NCBI GenBank assembly: GCA_004835665.1
Contig: RBKR01000008.1
Span: 434,001 to 498,000 of the forward strand
Length of the DNA stretch: 64,000 bases
Direction: 5' to 3'
Source: Phoma sp. XZ068
Taxonomy: Eukaryota; Ascomycota; Dothideomycetes; Pleosporales; Didymellaceae
A model generated the notes under the pieces. It was given only the letters and a program-made list of their open reading frames with translations, made no database searches and had not been told where the DNA came from. Below, in pieces: positions 33,304 through 45,214 of the stretch. The translations under genes and the position numbers were made by a program. Within the stretch, counting starts at the first letter, position 1. Each line of letters starts with the position of its first letter.

Positions 33304-36300
33304 TCATATTACTGGTGCTCGTGGACCGCTCAGCGTTCCGAACAGCTGCTCCGGCGGTAGCCTTCCTACATTGCCTAGTCGATCAGGGTAAGACTGCGGG
33401 GCTGGGGAATAGCCCTGTGCCCTCTTGCGGTACCATTCGATAACGATGCCGATCACAACGAGGAGGAAAGTGATTGCGAGCGCGATGGCGAGTGCGATAA
33501 GGACAATAAAGCCAAGAGCGAGGTGCTTCTCTGTTGCAGGTGTTAGTAAATTATGTTCCCATGGTGTTCAGTCGAGCACAACTTACTGGACTGTCTGAAG
33601 AACATATTGGGGTTCTCGACGAAGATCGATGACAAGCTTCCGGCAGTGTTCTCGGCTGTTGTGGCCAAGAGGAAGGGGGCAAGAGTGGTACCATTAAATA
33701 AGGCGCCAGAAGCAGTACCAAAGTTGGTGATGTTGATTTTCCCCATAAGCAGAAGATCCTGGTCTTGATCGATTATGTCCGAACTTGCATGATTCTCGGA
33801 CAAGCTCAGCACCTGAATGCCACGAATATCTGTACCGGCACCGAACAAAGCTTTGTCCACGGACGTCCACTTGTTGCCATCGAAGCGCTCGAGGTACGCA
33901 GTGCCGTCAGGGCTGGCACCAGTTGCCCAGAGCTCGTTACCATCTTGAGTGGCGACCGTGAGTGCCGTCACGGCTCCTGGGAGGTTGCTAGCCCCAGCAA
34001 TCTCGGTAAATTGGTTCTTCGATTGATCGAACAGGAGGATCGTCGTCCTGTTCTCGCCGAATGTCAGGTTTCCAGCTACGAGCAATGTGGTATCTGAGGT
34101 CCAGATAAGAGCGTTGACCACGCCGGCCACATTGTTGTTTGGTCGGTTCCATTGGCTAGATGCACTGTTCCACATACATAGACCAGGGCATGTAAACTCT
34201 CCGCCAGACTGGAAGCGTCCTCCAATATATATCTCGTCGGATTTCGGTCTGGGAGCAATGGCATTGACAGTAACATTGTTTCCTTGCAGGGCAGGTGGCT
34301 GGACATTCGGGAAGCTGCTTGATGAAAGGTCGTAGGCGACGATGCCAGCAATGGTCTTACTGTTGATCGATCCTGTAACCACACCTCCGGCATAGAGAAT
34401 GTTGTTGTTCACGGCAACAGCCGCGAATGTGGAGTTGGCGTCAACCTGTTCAACAAAGCCAGTGACCTTGTCGGAGTCGTTTCCATCGATAACCAGAACA
34501 TTAGTGATGTTCTGTCCATCGGTGCCCTTAGCAGCGAAGTGTCCAGCCAAAATTGTCTTGTTATTGCCGTTTTCTTTGTAGAAGAACCCAGTGCGGACAC
34601 CTGTAGTCTGTAAATTGTCGCTGTCCAAGATGGCTCGCTTACGCAGAGTAGTCTGCTGTTGCTGGTCCTCAAGGGTGATAGGGAATGTGCGAAGTGACAA
34701 GTTGTCGTTGGCGCTGCTCAGTTCAGCAGCACCGTTTGCACCCAGGAAGCCTGAGGTGATTGAACCACCAAACCAGCGGTTGCCTCCTGCATCAGCGTAC
34801 GTCATCAGCCTGCCTGAAGCCGAGAACGTAGTAGAGTTCAGGTTGTGCAACCAGTTGCTTTGCGACGGCACCCAGATCGCGAGACCGTCCACAACGGTAG
34901 AAGGGTTGCTACCGAAGGCGTTGACCGTGCCAAAGAACCCGCTTACAGCGAGGACTTGCTCTGGAGTATTGGCGGTGATATTGAGTGAGAACGGGACAAT
35001 GTACAAGACGACACCCCCGACACCAGCGCCGAGAGGTTTCCATTGGTTGTTGACATAGGCTGCCACACCGTTCAATCCTGTCGACTTGCCGTCATTGGTG
35101 TTGGTGAAGTTACCACCAACATAAAGCGTGCTATCGTTGTGGAACATGGTCATGACTTGGCTGTTCAATCCGCTGCCAGAGAGCGCAGAAGGACCCTGGG
35201 CGTCCTTGCCGATAAGGAAGATATTGTTGCGGTTGTCATCGGTGGAAAAGCTACCGCCAACATACAAATTGTCATTGCCAGTGGTTACACTCATGACGAC
35301 CGCCTTTTCGCGGGGTGCAAGGCTTGCCCCAGCTTTATTGATGACGGAGTCGGAAAGCTCGATGTCGGCCAGTGCTTGGCCCGATGTGTACTCGAACAGA
35401 CCGTTAAGGTTGCCAGACGTGGCCTTCAAGAGTGTGAACCGGACCCTCTGGGCAACGACAGTGAGTGGGGTAGGTCCTTGTCCAGATGCAGGCCTCAGAG
35501 TGACTGAAGGTGTGAAGCCGTCTCGAAAATTAATAGGCCCGTTGTAAATTTCATCATACTTGTCGTAGTTGTTTGTCTGCCAGAGGACTGCACCTGCATC
35601 TCGTTCGCCTGGAGACATTTGTGATGTGACATTGACACGGCCACGACTTCCACAAGTACCGTCACCCAGGCAACCAGGCGTGTAAATGGTCACTGAGTAG
35701 TTACCGGATTGCCTAAGGTCTGGGAAGAAGGTGACAGTGGCCGTATCAGTAGGGATTTCTGGTCCTTGCAACACCGTGGTGAGGTACTCCGAGAAACTAT
35801 CGTGCGAGGGCGTCACCTGCCAAGAGCCGGTAGCAGTCGATCGAGATCGTGCGGTGGTCGCGGCGCTGCAGTTGGCAGGCTCGTTGAACTCATCGATGGC
35901 GTAAGAGTACATTTCGTCCTGGAAGAGCTGGATGCCGTTCAGACCAGCTCCATTGCCGTACCAATCCGAAATGTCGATTCTGAAGGCGTTCATTCCGATG
36001 TTGTTGACGAAGGTGAAGTCCTGGGCTGTGGTGTTGCCTTGCGGAAGCGGGCATTTGGCGTCGCAGAATGCTGGTCGGCCGGTGGACGGATCGGTGTACG
36101 TCAAGTTCATGATACCGCCGTCGGGAAGCGCGGTGTAGCGGAACGTTTTGGTGCCACGGCCATCAAGATTAGTGTTGAAAAGACGGAGTTTGGTAGGTCG
36201 GAAGCCAAAGCCAAATTCAGCCTTCCAAAATCCGGGTGCGCGGTCTGAGAGAAGCCATGTCGAGCCGGAGCCTTGCGTGGTGAAGTCGCCTTTGCAGGTG

Positions 36301-37043
36301 ATATCCGCGGGTTCAGTGAAGCCGGGTTGCCCGGAGCTTGTCTGAGCTGAGATTTTCGCATTCGCAATGGGAATGATTTGGGTGTTGTTCTCCGTCGCTA
36401 CCGTGGCATTGCCGCCTAGCCCATTGAATTCTCCTCCAAATATTATGTTGCCATTTGCTGCCTTTTGTATTGAGTGGACAGGCCCGTTGAAACCCTCGAA
36501 CGACAGATCTTGCCAACCATCCTTCCATATTATTGCATTACTGGAGTTCCTGCCTTGGAAAAGTCCGCCAAGATAGATCTGGTTGCCGTCGCAGTAAAGG
36601 GTATTGACAGCTCCGGTCAGGCCGTCCATTGCTTGCACGTTGCCACTGGTAGGATCAAGCAGCGCAACACCGCCGGGAGTGGCAAGGTCTCCAACACTAG
36701 TGAAGTTGCCTGCAAACATTATACGGTCCTGGCCATTCGATTTGAAGGTGCACATGGCTTTGATGTCGGCGTCTGTCTCGTTGATGGCGGCAAATATGCC
36801 ATTGGGGTATCGTGAAAGGAGGGCGCCGGTGTGGCCGGTGCTTGCTTGGCTTTGGCCCTCATACTGGTATATTGATATGGAGTCGAAGTCACCCGCGAAT
36901 GCCACCCGACCGAGCTGGTCGATGTTGAGATTGGGTGAGGGAACGGGTGTGAAGGTTAATGCGTGAGCGGAGGATGTGAAGAGTAGCGAGAGGGCGAGCT
37001 TGCCGGCGCGCGTCGCCAGCAAGGAAGCGAAGGACTCCCTCAT
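33304..37043 (-). CDS. rax2: Rax2-type cortical polarity marker, single-pass membrane protein
   Basis: Two exons, 37043-33587 and 33530-33304, with a 56-bp GT-AG intron; 1227 residues. An N-terminal signal-like segment (LALSLLFTSSAHA) precedes a huge extracellular region of beta-propeller-like repeats, many written as (L/I)YVGGxFS or IYLGGxFxG, typical of Rax2. About twenty NxS/T sites are present. The second exon encodes a transmembrane helix (LGFIVLIALAIALAITFLLV) and a short cytosolic tail rich in Pro, Arg and Gln. Without the second exon the protein would end before its membrane anchor, so the splice matters. Rax2 in yeasts is a cortical landmark for bud-site or tip selection together with Rax1 and helps direct polarised growth. 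Confidence 0.9.
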
Positions 37044-39579
37044 GGCGCTACGCCGGTGTTGTGCTGGAATAATAGAAGTGGTGTATGCGACAGTGCCGCG
37101 GTGCCCTGGGGCTCGGTGGTGATTGTGTTTGCGTGGCTCAGGTCGCAGACATTATCCAGGGACACGGCGTTCGTATTCGAAGGCGGTCGCAGGCGTGATC
37201 GATGGGAAGTCGCGATGGCGTGGGTCGGATCGGATTCAGGAGCGGCCGGATGTGACGCGGGAAGGTGCTAGGCTTGGCGGGTGTATATGGGGAGTTGCGG
37301 TGGTATTAGGTGCCGTTTGCTGCGGCTGCGGGCGAGGGTTGGGCGTGCAAAAAGATTGACTACGGTGAGATGGGCGCTGGGGAGAGAGACAGCCTGCACG
37401 GCGGCGTGAGGGACTGACAGAGCAGTCAGTGCCCGAGTGCTTCGTACAGACGTGGGTCGCTGGTGGAAAGGAGCCCGGGCGCTGGTCGTTAGGCGTGTTG
37501 GCGAAGGAACCGATTGGCACGAAGAGATTACGCTACCCTTAGCTCCGGCGATAGCGTGTCTTCACCAGCATCGAACGTGAATGACGATTCGCCAATCAAT
37601 AGCGCGTTCGCTGGGTTCACTGTTGTGCAGCAAATTCGATAGCTCAGGGACAATCGCGGTTCAGCAGCGGTGGTGCGGTGGTGCAGGAGAAGTTGCGGCT
37701 CTTGAGAGCTGACAACGCCGGACAATGGCGCGCACAATGGCTGGAGGAGTACAATCCCGCCCCTTGTTCGCTGGGACTCTCCCTCACCCCAAAATGCGAA
37801 TGGTTCCCGACGCCCTGCATCCTCTGTTCACGTTGCACTTCCTCCCGTCATCGTGGCTGGCGTAGCACCAGTAAAAGACCCCATCAGCGCTGCTGTGTGA
37901 CTCTCCCAGACTGTACACATGCATATTCTCCTCAAACGCTCACGCACCCCTCGCTGTTGCTCCTCACCTTACTGCTCCAGGATCTTCCTCGCTAGACTGC
38001 CCGGTGCACACGCTGACTGCCTGCACGCGTTGCCATCGTGGCAGTGAAATGTCCCCACAGCAGGGCCGCACCCTTCCGCCGGCGCAAAATGTCAAGTTTC
38101 GCCCGCTGCCAATCTTGGACACGCTCCTGGCAAACTCGAGACCTGCGCCGTTTGGCCTGGGAGCCTGACGCCGTTCTGGAACAACATCCCCGGATGACAT
38201 GAAGATTCATAACGCTGTCTCTTTGCATGACAGCTGTAGATCTCCAGAATCCCTGCACCTTGGTAACTCTTGATAAAACCTTGCGCCTGTCCTCAGGCTA
38301 CGTCAATGCCAAAGTGGTTGATCACGATCTTGTCCTGACACGAGGATGATGCAAGGATAGCAATCTGTCACCATGAACTTCCGACCCCTGCTCGAAAACG
38401 ACAACGGTTTGTTTCACGATGCACCCTGGTCATTTTCTCACCCCATCGATCGAGCAAGCGAGGCCGTCGACGCAGGCAGCCTCGTCAGCCAGTCGTTGTT
38501 GAGCACACTACTGTTTATCGAACGCCTCCATCGATAGTCTAAGCTCACGACCAGTGACCGTAATCTGGAGGAAGCGGTGCCAACATACATTCTGGCTGCT
38601 TCAAGACATGTCTTGAAAACTGTGCAAAATCAATGCGTTGCAATTGCGGTCTTCCATCAAAGCTTGTTGAGACCTTTAAGAGATCACCAGAACCCACTTT
38701 TGCACAAGTCATGACGCGTTACTATTCCTTTGAGCAGCAGACAATGCCATTGTCATCCACTGACATTAGCAAACGAAACCACCATTGAAGCGCAGGCTGC
38801 ACACTACAAACGGCTACAAACAAACGACAAACACCCATCTTCGTGCAACGCCAACCTCGTTGCTCGGTTGCAGACGCTGTGTGCTCATGGTCTCCCGCGA
38901 GGACCCTTAGCATTGCGTGGTTGCCGGAGTGGCTGCTTGTACGACAACGAGGTTGGGGTCGCACAAGACATAGGTTTACCTGCAGATTCCAGAGCAGGGT
39001 ATCTCTGCAAGACATTCAGCTCTGGAATTCGCCGCCGTTGACCGCTATACGCCATGTCTGACATCAATGGCTCGCAGAGTTTTGTGACTACATTTATACC
39101 ACTTGTGAACCTTTGCCATGCGCTATGTAAGGATTTTATCGTCTTGTTGTCCTGCGTAAGTAGATGTAAGACATCATTATCTCTCACTCGGGGGCTTGAA
39201 ATTACAGCAATGAACAAAGCATGGATAATTTTCACGCTATTTATACATTGTTGTATCCTCAATACGTCTCCCGTTCATACAGTCTACAATTCGTACTTGT
39301 CCACTAAGTGTCATGGCGTGCTCTCCCTCTGCTAGAATACTAACACTCTGCGTTGCAATATACCAATGAGTGCAACGAGTTCTCTATTAATCCTTTTAGT
39401 CAATAATGCCTCAGTTCTCGTCTCTGTCATGTAATGAATTCAGTTGGCAATACTACGATGAGCTGTTAAATCATCTCCCATCGCATCCTCCATGGTCAGC
39501 AATTCTCTCCATCAGAAGCTCAGCCACTGTAAACAATTTCCTAGAAAAAGAAGGCCTCACCTGTTCTCCGCACTCCTGA
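37044..39579. other. 2.5-kb spacer without an assigned gene
   Basis: Holds the rax2 promoter and a long stretch with no recognised product. Frames of up to 125 codons overlap on both strands. A 54-codon frame at 38373-38537 starts in a good context (GTCACCATGA) but has no known relative. C-rich sequence near 37880-37980 resembles a 5' leader. Confidence 0.5.
38373..38537 (+). CDS. possible small open frame, 54 codons
   Basis: A short frame starts MNFRPLLENDNGLFHDAPW and ends in LFIERLHR before a TAG. The start context GTCACCATGA is close to the fungal consensus. It has no signal peptide or membrane segment that I can call and no recognised motif. It may be a small peptide, the first exon of a longer gene (a GTTTGT occurs after codon 11) or chance. 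It lies isolated in a 2.5-kb spacer. Confidence 0.2.
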   Translation: MNFRPLLENDNGLFHDAPWSFSHPIDRASEAVDAGSLVSQSLLSTLLFIERLHR

Positions 39580-40707
39580 TCAAGAACCGCGTGTTACGGC
39601 TCTGATCGCCTCATACAACTTCAGCTCCTCGGAATCCAATATTGCCCGCAAGACTGAGCCGGGAGTTGAAGTCCTGCGTCGAGGCGGTGTTGGTGCATAG
39701 TACAACGAGTCTTCGTTCATACCCCTCAGATTATTGGAATCTGGACAACTGGCAATATCGTCACCATTTACCAAAATACCCAGCCCAACCGGACAATGCT
39801 CGTCACTTTCTGCTCTTTCGATTTCATTTCCTTGAATGTCTCTGTCGAGGGAAGACTGGTCTAAAGTGCTGCTTGCGCCGTACCATCGCGCACTCTCGAT
39901 TGGGTAGCTGAAGTTTGGGACGATGCTGACTTCTTTCATATCTACCACTTCGTGACTTTTACTCTGTCTCCCGCCGGGGGCTCGCGCTCTGATGGTTGAA
40001 GATACTTCGGGATCGATGTAAGGGCTGGCTAGGATGTGGTTGAGTGCTGAGTTCCACGTCAACACTTCATCGGTAGGTGGGCAGGTGTTCAGGTCTGTTA
40101 CGTTTGTATTTTCAGTCGAGGTGATGTAACGGTCTCCGTTATTGCCATGGTCAAGGTCGGTTGTATTTTGGGAAGAGCCGTTGACACGACCACCCAGCGC
40201 TGGACTCGTAGACAAGGGACCAAGAAGGGAATCCTTACGTTTCGGCGCTGATGTGGAGGATTTCGCATTACCTCGTGGTTCCTGCCCATTTCTGTACGCC
40301 TTGTAAAGTTGCTCACTATCCTTATATACTGGTTCCGTTCTCCTCTTCCTTCTCTTGGTGCCCCCTTCTAGTGTCCGTCTCTCTTGTTCTGCTTCACTCG
40401 CCTCCACCATCACACTGTTCCAGTATAGTTTCAAACTTTCATACCTCTGATCACTGTACTCGCCCTTGTCCTCAATCTCCACGAGCTTGTCAGGTGAGCC
40501 ACGAGACGCTGGTGCTTCGAGCCACTCATCTTCAACTCTTGGGCGGCGCTTGTCTGAGTCTGTGCGGACGGACCCAGATTGATTCGCATGGAGAGGCCCA
40601 TTGTGGCGGACTCTGTGAATGCGGAGAGAGTTCTGAAGGCGATTAACGAGCGTTGCTGTAGTAGAGAGATTTTCGGGCCGCGGGGTCAATGTGTGGACTG
40701 TGGGCAT
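39580..40707 (-). CDS. uncharacterised, mostly disordered protein, 375 residues
   Basis: A single-exon gene. The sequence is rich in Ser, Arg, Asn, Glu and Asp, with several basic clusters (RRKRR-type around residue 120), suggesting a nuclear or scaffold protein. A helix-like segment, RYESLKLYWNSVMVEASEAEQERR, lies near residues 88-111. The C-terminus has PTPPRRRTSTPGS followed by SVLRAILDSEELKLYEAIRAV, an amphipathic helix. No transmembrane segment or signal peptide is present. The length and uninterrupted frame, absence of strong overlapping frames and a proper ATG argue for a real gene. I do not recognise a family and assign no function. Confidence 0.6.
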   Translation of the reverse strand: MPTVHTLTPRPENLSTTATLVNRLQNSLRIHRVRHNGPLHANQSGSVRTDSDKRRPRVEDEWLEAPASRGSPDKLVEIEDKGEYSDQRYESLKLYWNSVMVEASEAEQERRTLEGGTKRRKRRTEPVYKDSEQLYKAYRNGQEPRGNAKSSTSAPKRKDSLLGPLSTSPALGGRVNGSSQNTTDLDHGNNGDRYITSTENTNVTDLNTCPPTDEVLTWNSALNHILASPYIDPEVSSTIRARAPGGRQSKSHEVVDMKEVSIVPNFSYPIESARWYGASSTLDQSSLDRDIQGNEIERAESDEHCPVGLGILVNGDDIASCPDSNNLRGMNEDSLYYAPTPPRRRTSTPGSVLRAILDSEELKLYEAIRAVTRGS

Positions 40708-41233
40708 GGTATGGGTGGGGAATGTCGTGTTTCAGCAGTGTACCAGACAGCCTAGGAGATATAGCAGACGGTGGGTTGGCAGTTGAGTGACATGCTTCAT
40801 TTCACTGATGCTGCGTTTGATGGTGAGCTGGCAGTCGTACAGCATGGTAAAGTGGCGGTGGGGTAGCGCTACGCATACTGCAAGATGATTAAGTCAAGCC
40901 CAGAGCGATGTTGGAGCGGTGTGAAGGTGGTGGTGTGATTGCAATATGCACAATCCTTGGTACTCATATTTGTTTGACTGAGGTCTGTCACCAACAATCC
41001 TCCGAACTATACACTATGTGTGGTCTCTTCTATGAGGATTCGCCTTTAAGGACTCGCTGTAAAAACACAATCGTTGGTGAATAGAGCTCGAGCGCACCCA
41101 TGCATGCGCCTGTGTTGAAGAAATGCAAACCGCTCCATAGCTATGCAATCGCCGAAATGCAGTGAACGCCCCGTATCCTGGTATGGTATGGTATGCCGTA
41201 TAATCGTAGAAACGCCAAAAGGGAGAAAGGAAA
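40708..41233. other. spacer between the orphan gene and spt2
   Basis: About 525 bp with no recognised feature. The minus-strand frame running 41014-41679 overlaps the 3' end of spt2 and is a shadow. Confidence 0.45.
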
Positions 41234-42393
41234 TTAGTACTTCTTCTTGGCTGCTGCTGCTTTCGAGAGCGCCATGAGCTTCCGCTTCTTTTCTTCTTTT
41301 TCACGCTTGAGCCTCGTCTCTTCTGCCAAGGCTTCTGCGTCCTCCTTCTTTGCTGCCTTGAGCGCGAGTTGTTCTTCTTGTTCGACGTCCCATATACCAC
41401 CCTCCATGTCAGACGAGCCATCGGAAGCGTAGTCGTCCTCGTCCTCATCCATATCATCAAGGTCGGACCAGTCGGCATACCCGTCGTATCGACCCTTTTC
41501 TGGCTTGGCCTTCGGTTTGGCTGCAGGTGTTCCACCTCTGCTAGACGGTGCTGTGGTACTTTGGGGGCGGGCGGTTCCTTTATAGCCAATGGGTGCAGCG
41601 GTCTTGGCTGGACGTGCGGTGCCCTGGTAGCCGACATCTGCTGGCTTGCGCTGGGCCTTCGAAGCATCGCCCTTGACATCCGTGGCCTTTGCTGCTGGCA
41701 CTACGCCTGGCTTCTTTCCCTTAGCTGCACTTGCCTCCGCCTTGAGTGCCAAGCGCTCCTTCTTGGTTGGAATGAATCCTTTTGCAGCAACGGTGACAGG
41801 GGGCGCTGCCGGCTTGGTGAGATCCTTCTCTTTGGCTTTTTGAAGTAGCGCCAGGTATCCTTTAGGCTTCGATGCGGGAGCTGCGGAAGTCGACGTCGTG
41901 GCTGCAGAGGCAGGCTTTGGGGCGGGCGGGGTCGCTTTCCGTGGGACGGTTGCTGTGCTTGCTGGCGCTGTAGGCTTCTTTGTGACGGCGTTTGCGGGTT
42001 TGATCGATGATGGTGCTGCTGTTCCACGGTATGGTACGGTAGTTGTTGTAGCTTGATTTAGCCTTGCTGCTCCAGGAGTTGCAGTTGGACGAGCAGTACC
42101 GGTATACTGCACGGGCTGAGCGGGACTGTCCTTGCGCTGAACCTTGACTTGACTGTTGTCTGCTGGTCCTGATGCCTTGCGCTTGAGCTGTGGTGCTGGT
42201 GTCGCCCCGTTTGTGCCAGCAGCTGGTCGCGGGGTAGCTTTCGACGCTCCAGCAGGCTGCGATTGCGCTTGTTTTGGTGCGGTTGCTGTCTTCGCTCCTC
42301 CAGGTCCGACTATGGACATGATATCTCTGAAAGCCTGAGATAGGATATTAGTAAAATCTCAGGCGTCGGTCGCAAGACCGGACTCACGCTCAT
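41234..42393 (-). CDS. spt2: Spt2 family chromatin protein/histone chaperone
   Basis: Two exons, 42393-42388 and 42334-41234; 368 residues. The first coding exon is only six bases (Met-Ser), joined across a 53-bp intron with a TACTAAT branch site to AFRDIMSIVG. Without this exon the frame would start at an internal ATG six residues later. Most of the protein is Ala/Pro/Lys/Thr-rich and disordered, with repeated YxGTARP units at about residues 75-250. The C-terminal SPT2 domain carries the acidic run DDMDEDEDDYASDGSSDMEG and the basic helix KREKEEKKRKLMALSK. Spt2 binds histones H3-H4 and helps nucleosome reassembly behind RNA polymerase II. The gene is divergent from the ribosomal protein P2 gene, with about 500 bp between start codons. 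Confidence 0.88.
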
Positions 42394-42891
42394 GGTGGGC
42401 GACTCGCAAGCGTTTGACTCAGTGTTACCGGTCGTATCGCTTGGGCAAGTCGTACATGCTTTCCAGGTGGAGTTGCAGATTTGTGGATTGTCGCAGTACG
42501 GACAGTCGCAGGCGCGCGGACGCTGGAGAGGCGGAGGCGGAAGGACAGTGGGCGCGCAGACAATCAGGGAACAGAATAAGGAGCAAGTGGCGCACGCTGA
42601 ACGCAGTTTATAAAGCAAAGGACGAGCATCACGTGGCTTCGATTGCGTCCGTGCGCGCGACTGCCCTCCGATCAGTTTAGCCGACCCGGGCGCATCCCAC
42701 TTGGAATTTCGCCTACTTTCGAACTTTTTGATCGCCAACCCACGACGAGAACTTGAAGCTCCAGTCTCCGTTAGAACGGTACGTGATTCCTTTGCGACTA
42801 GGCCATTGTCGCTTAAATTCTGATTATTCTAGGTTAAATCGATTGCGCTCCTGTTCCTACCCAGAAACACACTTCGACAACCACATTCAAA
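42394..42891. promoter_or_regulatory. shared spacer between spt2 and ribosomal P2 genes
   Basis: Both promoters lie here. A 5' UTR intron of the P2 gene is likely at 42779-42832 (GTACGT to TTCTAG), which is common in fungal ribosomal-protein genes. GC-rich and G-rich segments at 42525-42600 may be promoter elements, but no factor site can be named. Confidence 0.45.
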
Positions 42892-43298
42892 ATGAAGCAC
42901 CTCGCGGCCTACCTCCTTCTCGGACTCGGTGGAAACACCTCTCCCTCCGCTGCCGACGTCAAGGCTGTCCTTGAGTCCGTCGGTATCGAGGCTGATGCTT
43001 CCCGTCTCGACCAGCTCATCTCCGAGCTTGAGGGCAAGGACATCAACGAGGTATGCGCCTCTCGATGATCAGGCTGCTGATCGAAAACTTTGCATGTACG
43101 GACACTGACTTGCTACAGCTGATCGCTTCCGGTTCCGAGAAGCTTGCTTCCGTTCCCTCCGGCGGTGCTGGTGGTGCTGGCCCTGCTGCTGGTGGCGCCG
43201 CTGCCGCCGGCGGTGCCGCTGACGCGCCTGCTGAGGAGGCTAAGGAGGAGGAGAAGGAGGAGTCCGATGACGACATGGGCTTCGGTCTCTTCGACTAA
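42892..43298 (+). CDS. rpp2: 60S acidic ribosomal protein P2
   Basis: Two exons, 42892-43050 and 43119-43298; 112 residues. The helical N-terminal dimerisation domain begins MKHLAAYLLLGLGGN and includes GIEADASRLDQLISELEGKD. A Gly/Ala-rich hinge follows, then an acidic tail with the family signature ESDDDMGFGLFD. The length and pattern match P2, one of the lateral-stalk proteins that recruit elongation factors to the ribosome. P2 of related moulds is known as a minor allergen. The intron falls exactly at the end of the N-terminal domain. Codon use is strongly C-biased, as expected for a highly expressed gene. Confidence 0.95.
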
Positions 43299-44009
43299 GT
43301 GCATCGCCAAACGGATACCCCACCAACGAAGTATGATCACGCCAATCTCTCGACAAACACGAGAATCATGCGGTATGAACAAGAGCATTTGGGCGGTGTC
43401 GAGCGTGCTGTGGGGAGGATATGAAGAACAGTTAGGCGGCAATACTCCGATACTTGTCTGCTAGGATACCCTGAATGAAGCCATGCACCCTCCCTATCAT
43501 TATATGCAATCTCCTGAGTGACTTGATACGTGTACATGTGACCAAATGGATTGTCTACCATTCTCGTGCAACATTGTCTTGAACGCAAGATGAGTATGCA
43601 GAGTATAAGTTAAAGAATTACAAGGCCAGAGAGACGACCATGATTGATGCTCTTTCACCAATAAAGGACCCTGTGAATAGTACGGATTTAGTTTCCCGCT
43701 GTCTGCTCTCGATATGCATATGTGCGAACTTGACTGCAACTGCACACTGCTGCTGCAAGTACATACCAAAAGAAGCACATAGCATAGAATTTCAGACAGT
43801 ATTCCGAGTGCCTCCTAATTATTACCAGGCGTGTTGCGTTGCTTTTGATGTTCGCGGTCGGGCAGTGGCGCGCCAAGTCCAATGGTGGTGGCTGCCACTC
43901 TCGCTTAAGCGAACGTCGAAATTGTGAACCGCGACTACCTCAACAACCGTGAACGACATCCATTGCGACCCCATCGAGTCAACTTTCTAGCTTCTCGACC
44001 ACCGCAACC
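43299..44009. other. spacer between the P2 and S15 ribosomal genes
   Basis: About 710 bp. It holds the P2 3' flank and the promoter of the uS19 gene, and frames of at most 109 codons that overlap. No other feature seen. Confidence 0.45.
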
Positions 44010-44769
44010 ATGGCTGATTCCGAATACGTGAGTATTATCTGCAACGAAGTAATGTATGCGCTTGCTAACAGCAACACAGAACGCCGAGGAGGCTGCCGGT
44101 ACGCTCCCACTCCCACTCCCACTGCCTTTCGCGAGCCCTTTCCCATCCCGCCACGAATCCTTTACCTTTGAGCTCGAGACTGTGGAGGATTCAAACTGCA
44201 GATGATGGAGGAGACGCATTACAGACGCCCGCGAAGCATTGACATGGAAGGATAAGAGGCTGACAGCACACCACAGCCCTTAAGGCCAAGCGCTCGTTCC
44301 GCAAGTTCTCCTACCGTGGAGTCGACCTCGACCAGCTCCTCGACCTCGGCTCTGAGGAGCTCCGCGACCTCGTCCACGCCCGTGCCCGCAGAAGGTTCAA
44401 CCGCGGCCTCAAGCGCAAGCCCATGGGTCTGATCAAGAAGCTCCGCAAGTCCAAGCAGGAGGCCAAGCCCAACGAGAAGCCCGACCTCGTCAAGACCCAC
44501 CTCCGTGACATGATCGTTGTCCCCGAGATGATCGGCTCCGTCATCGGTGTCTACTCCGGCAAGGAGTTCAACCAGGTCGAAATCAAGCCCGAGATGGTTG
44601 GCCACTACCTCGCCGAATTCTCCATCTCATAGTGCGTAACCCCGGACACAACGAGTCCAACTCGTACGACTGCAGGACAGAGAGCTAACAATCCCACAGC
44701 AAGCCCGTCAAGCACGGTAGGCCCGGTATTGGTGCCACTCACTCTTCCCGTTTCATTCCTCTCAAGTAA
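44010..44769 (+). CDS. rps15: 40S ribosomal protein uS19 (S15)
   Basis: Four exons: 44010-44027, 44080-44098, 44277-44631 and 44700-44769; 153 residues. The first two coding exons are only 18 and 19 bases, and the second intron is 178 bp. The protein contains RSFRKFSYRGVDLDQLLDL, RARRRFNRGLKRKP, VKTHLRDMIVVPEM and the end KHGRPGIGATHSSRFIPLK, all typical of eukaryotic uS19. It sits on the head of the small subunit near the A site. The multi-intron 5' end is characteristic of fungal ribosomal-protein genes. The last junction splits a Tyr codon. Confidence in the exon set is high because each join restores known protein sequence. Confidence 0.95.
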
Positions 44770-45214
44770 ATGGTTTGGGTTACTGGTTGCATGGGTTTCG
44801 TGGGGTGGATAGTGTGTACTTGACGACCTTACAACGAATACAGGTGTTAGGTGCATTACACTTTCTATGACTTGGTGACGCACAAAAGCGGTCACGATGG
44901 ACATGAAGACATGGTGTAGATAGCCTCTACATCCAAAGATACCTCCACACTCGACCGTTATGCAGTTGTGATGAATACGTTTCCTACCTACGGCTCAACT
45001 ATCGAAATATTTCACCGATCCTCATTGCAGGATGATTATGTTCGACTATGAATAGCCGATCGTCAACAGCAAAACAGCATTGAATAATCGCAGGATACGA
45101 ATATCATGTCTCGTCATGTACACATAGGCACAATTCTAGATGACTGCGATGTGATTTGCAAGCTACTGAAGCTGGGTATTATGACTATAGGAGAGTGATA
45201 TTTGGATGCACCAA
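44770..45214. other. spacer between rps15 and nus1 3' ends
   Basis: Convergent 3' flanks of a plus- and a minus-strand gene. No open frame or repeat recognised; terminators of both should be here. Confidence 0.45.
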
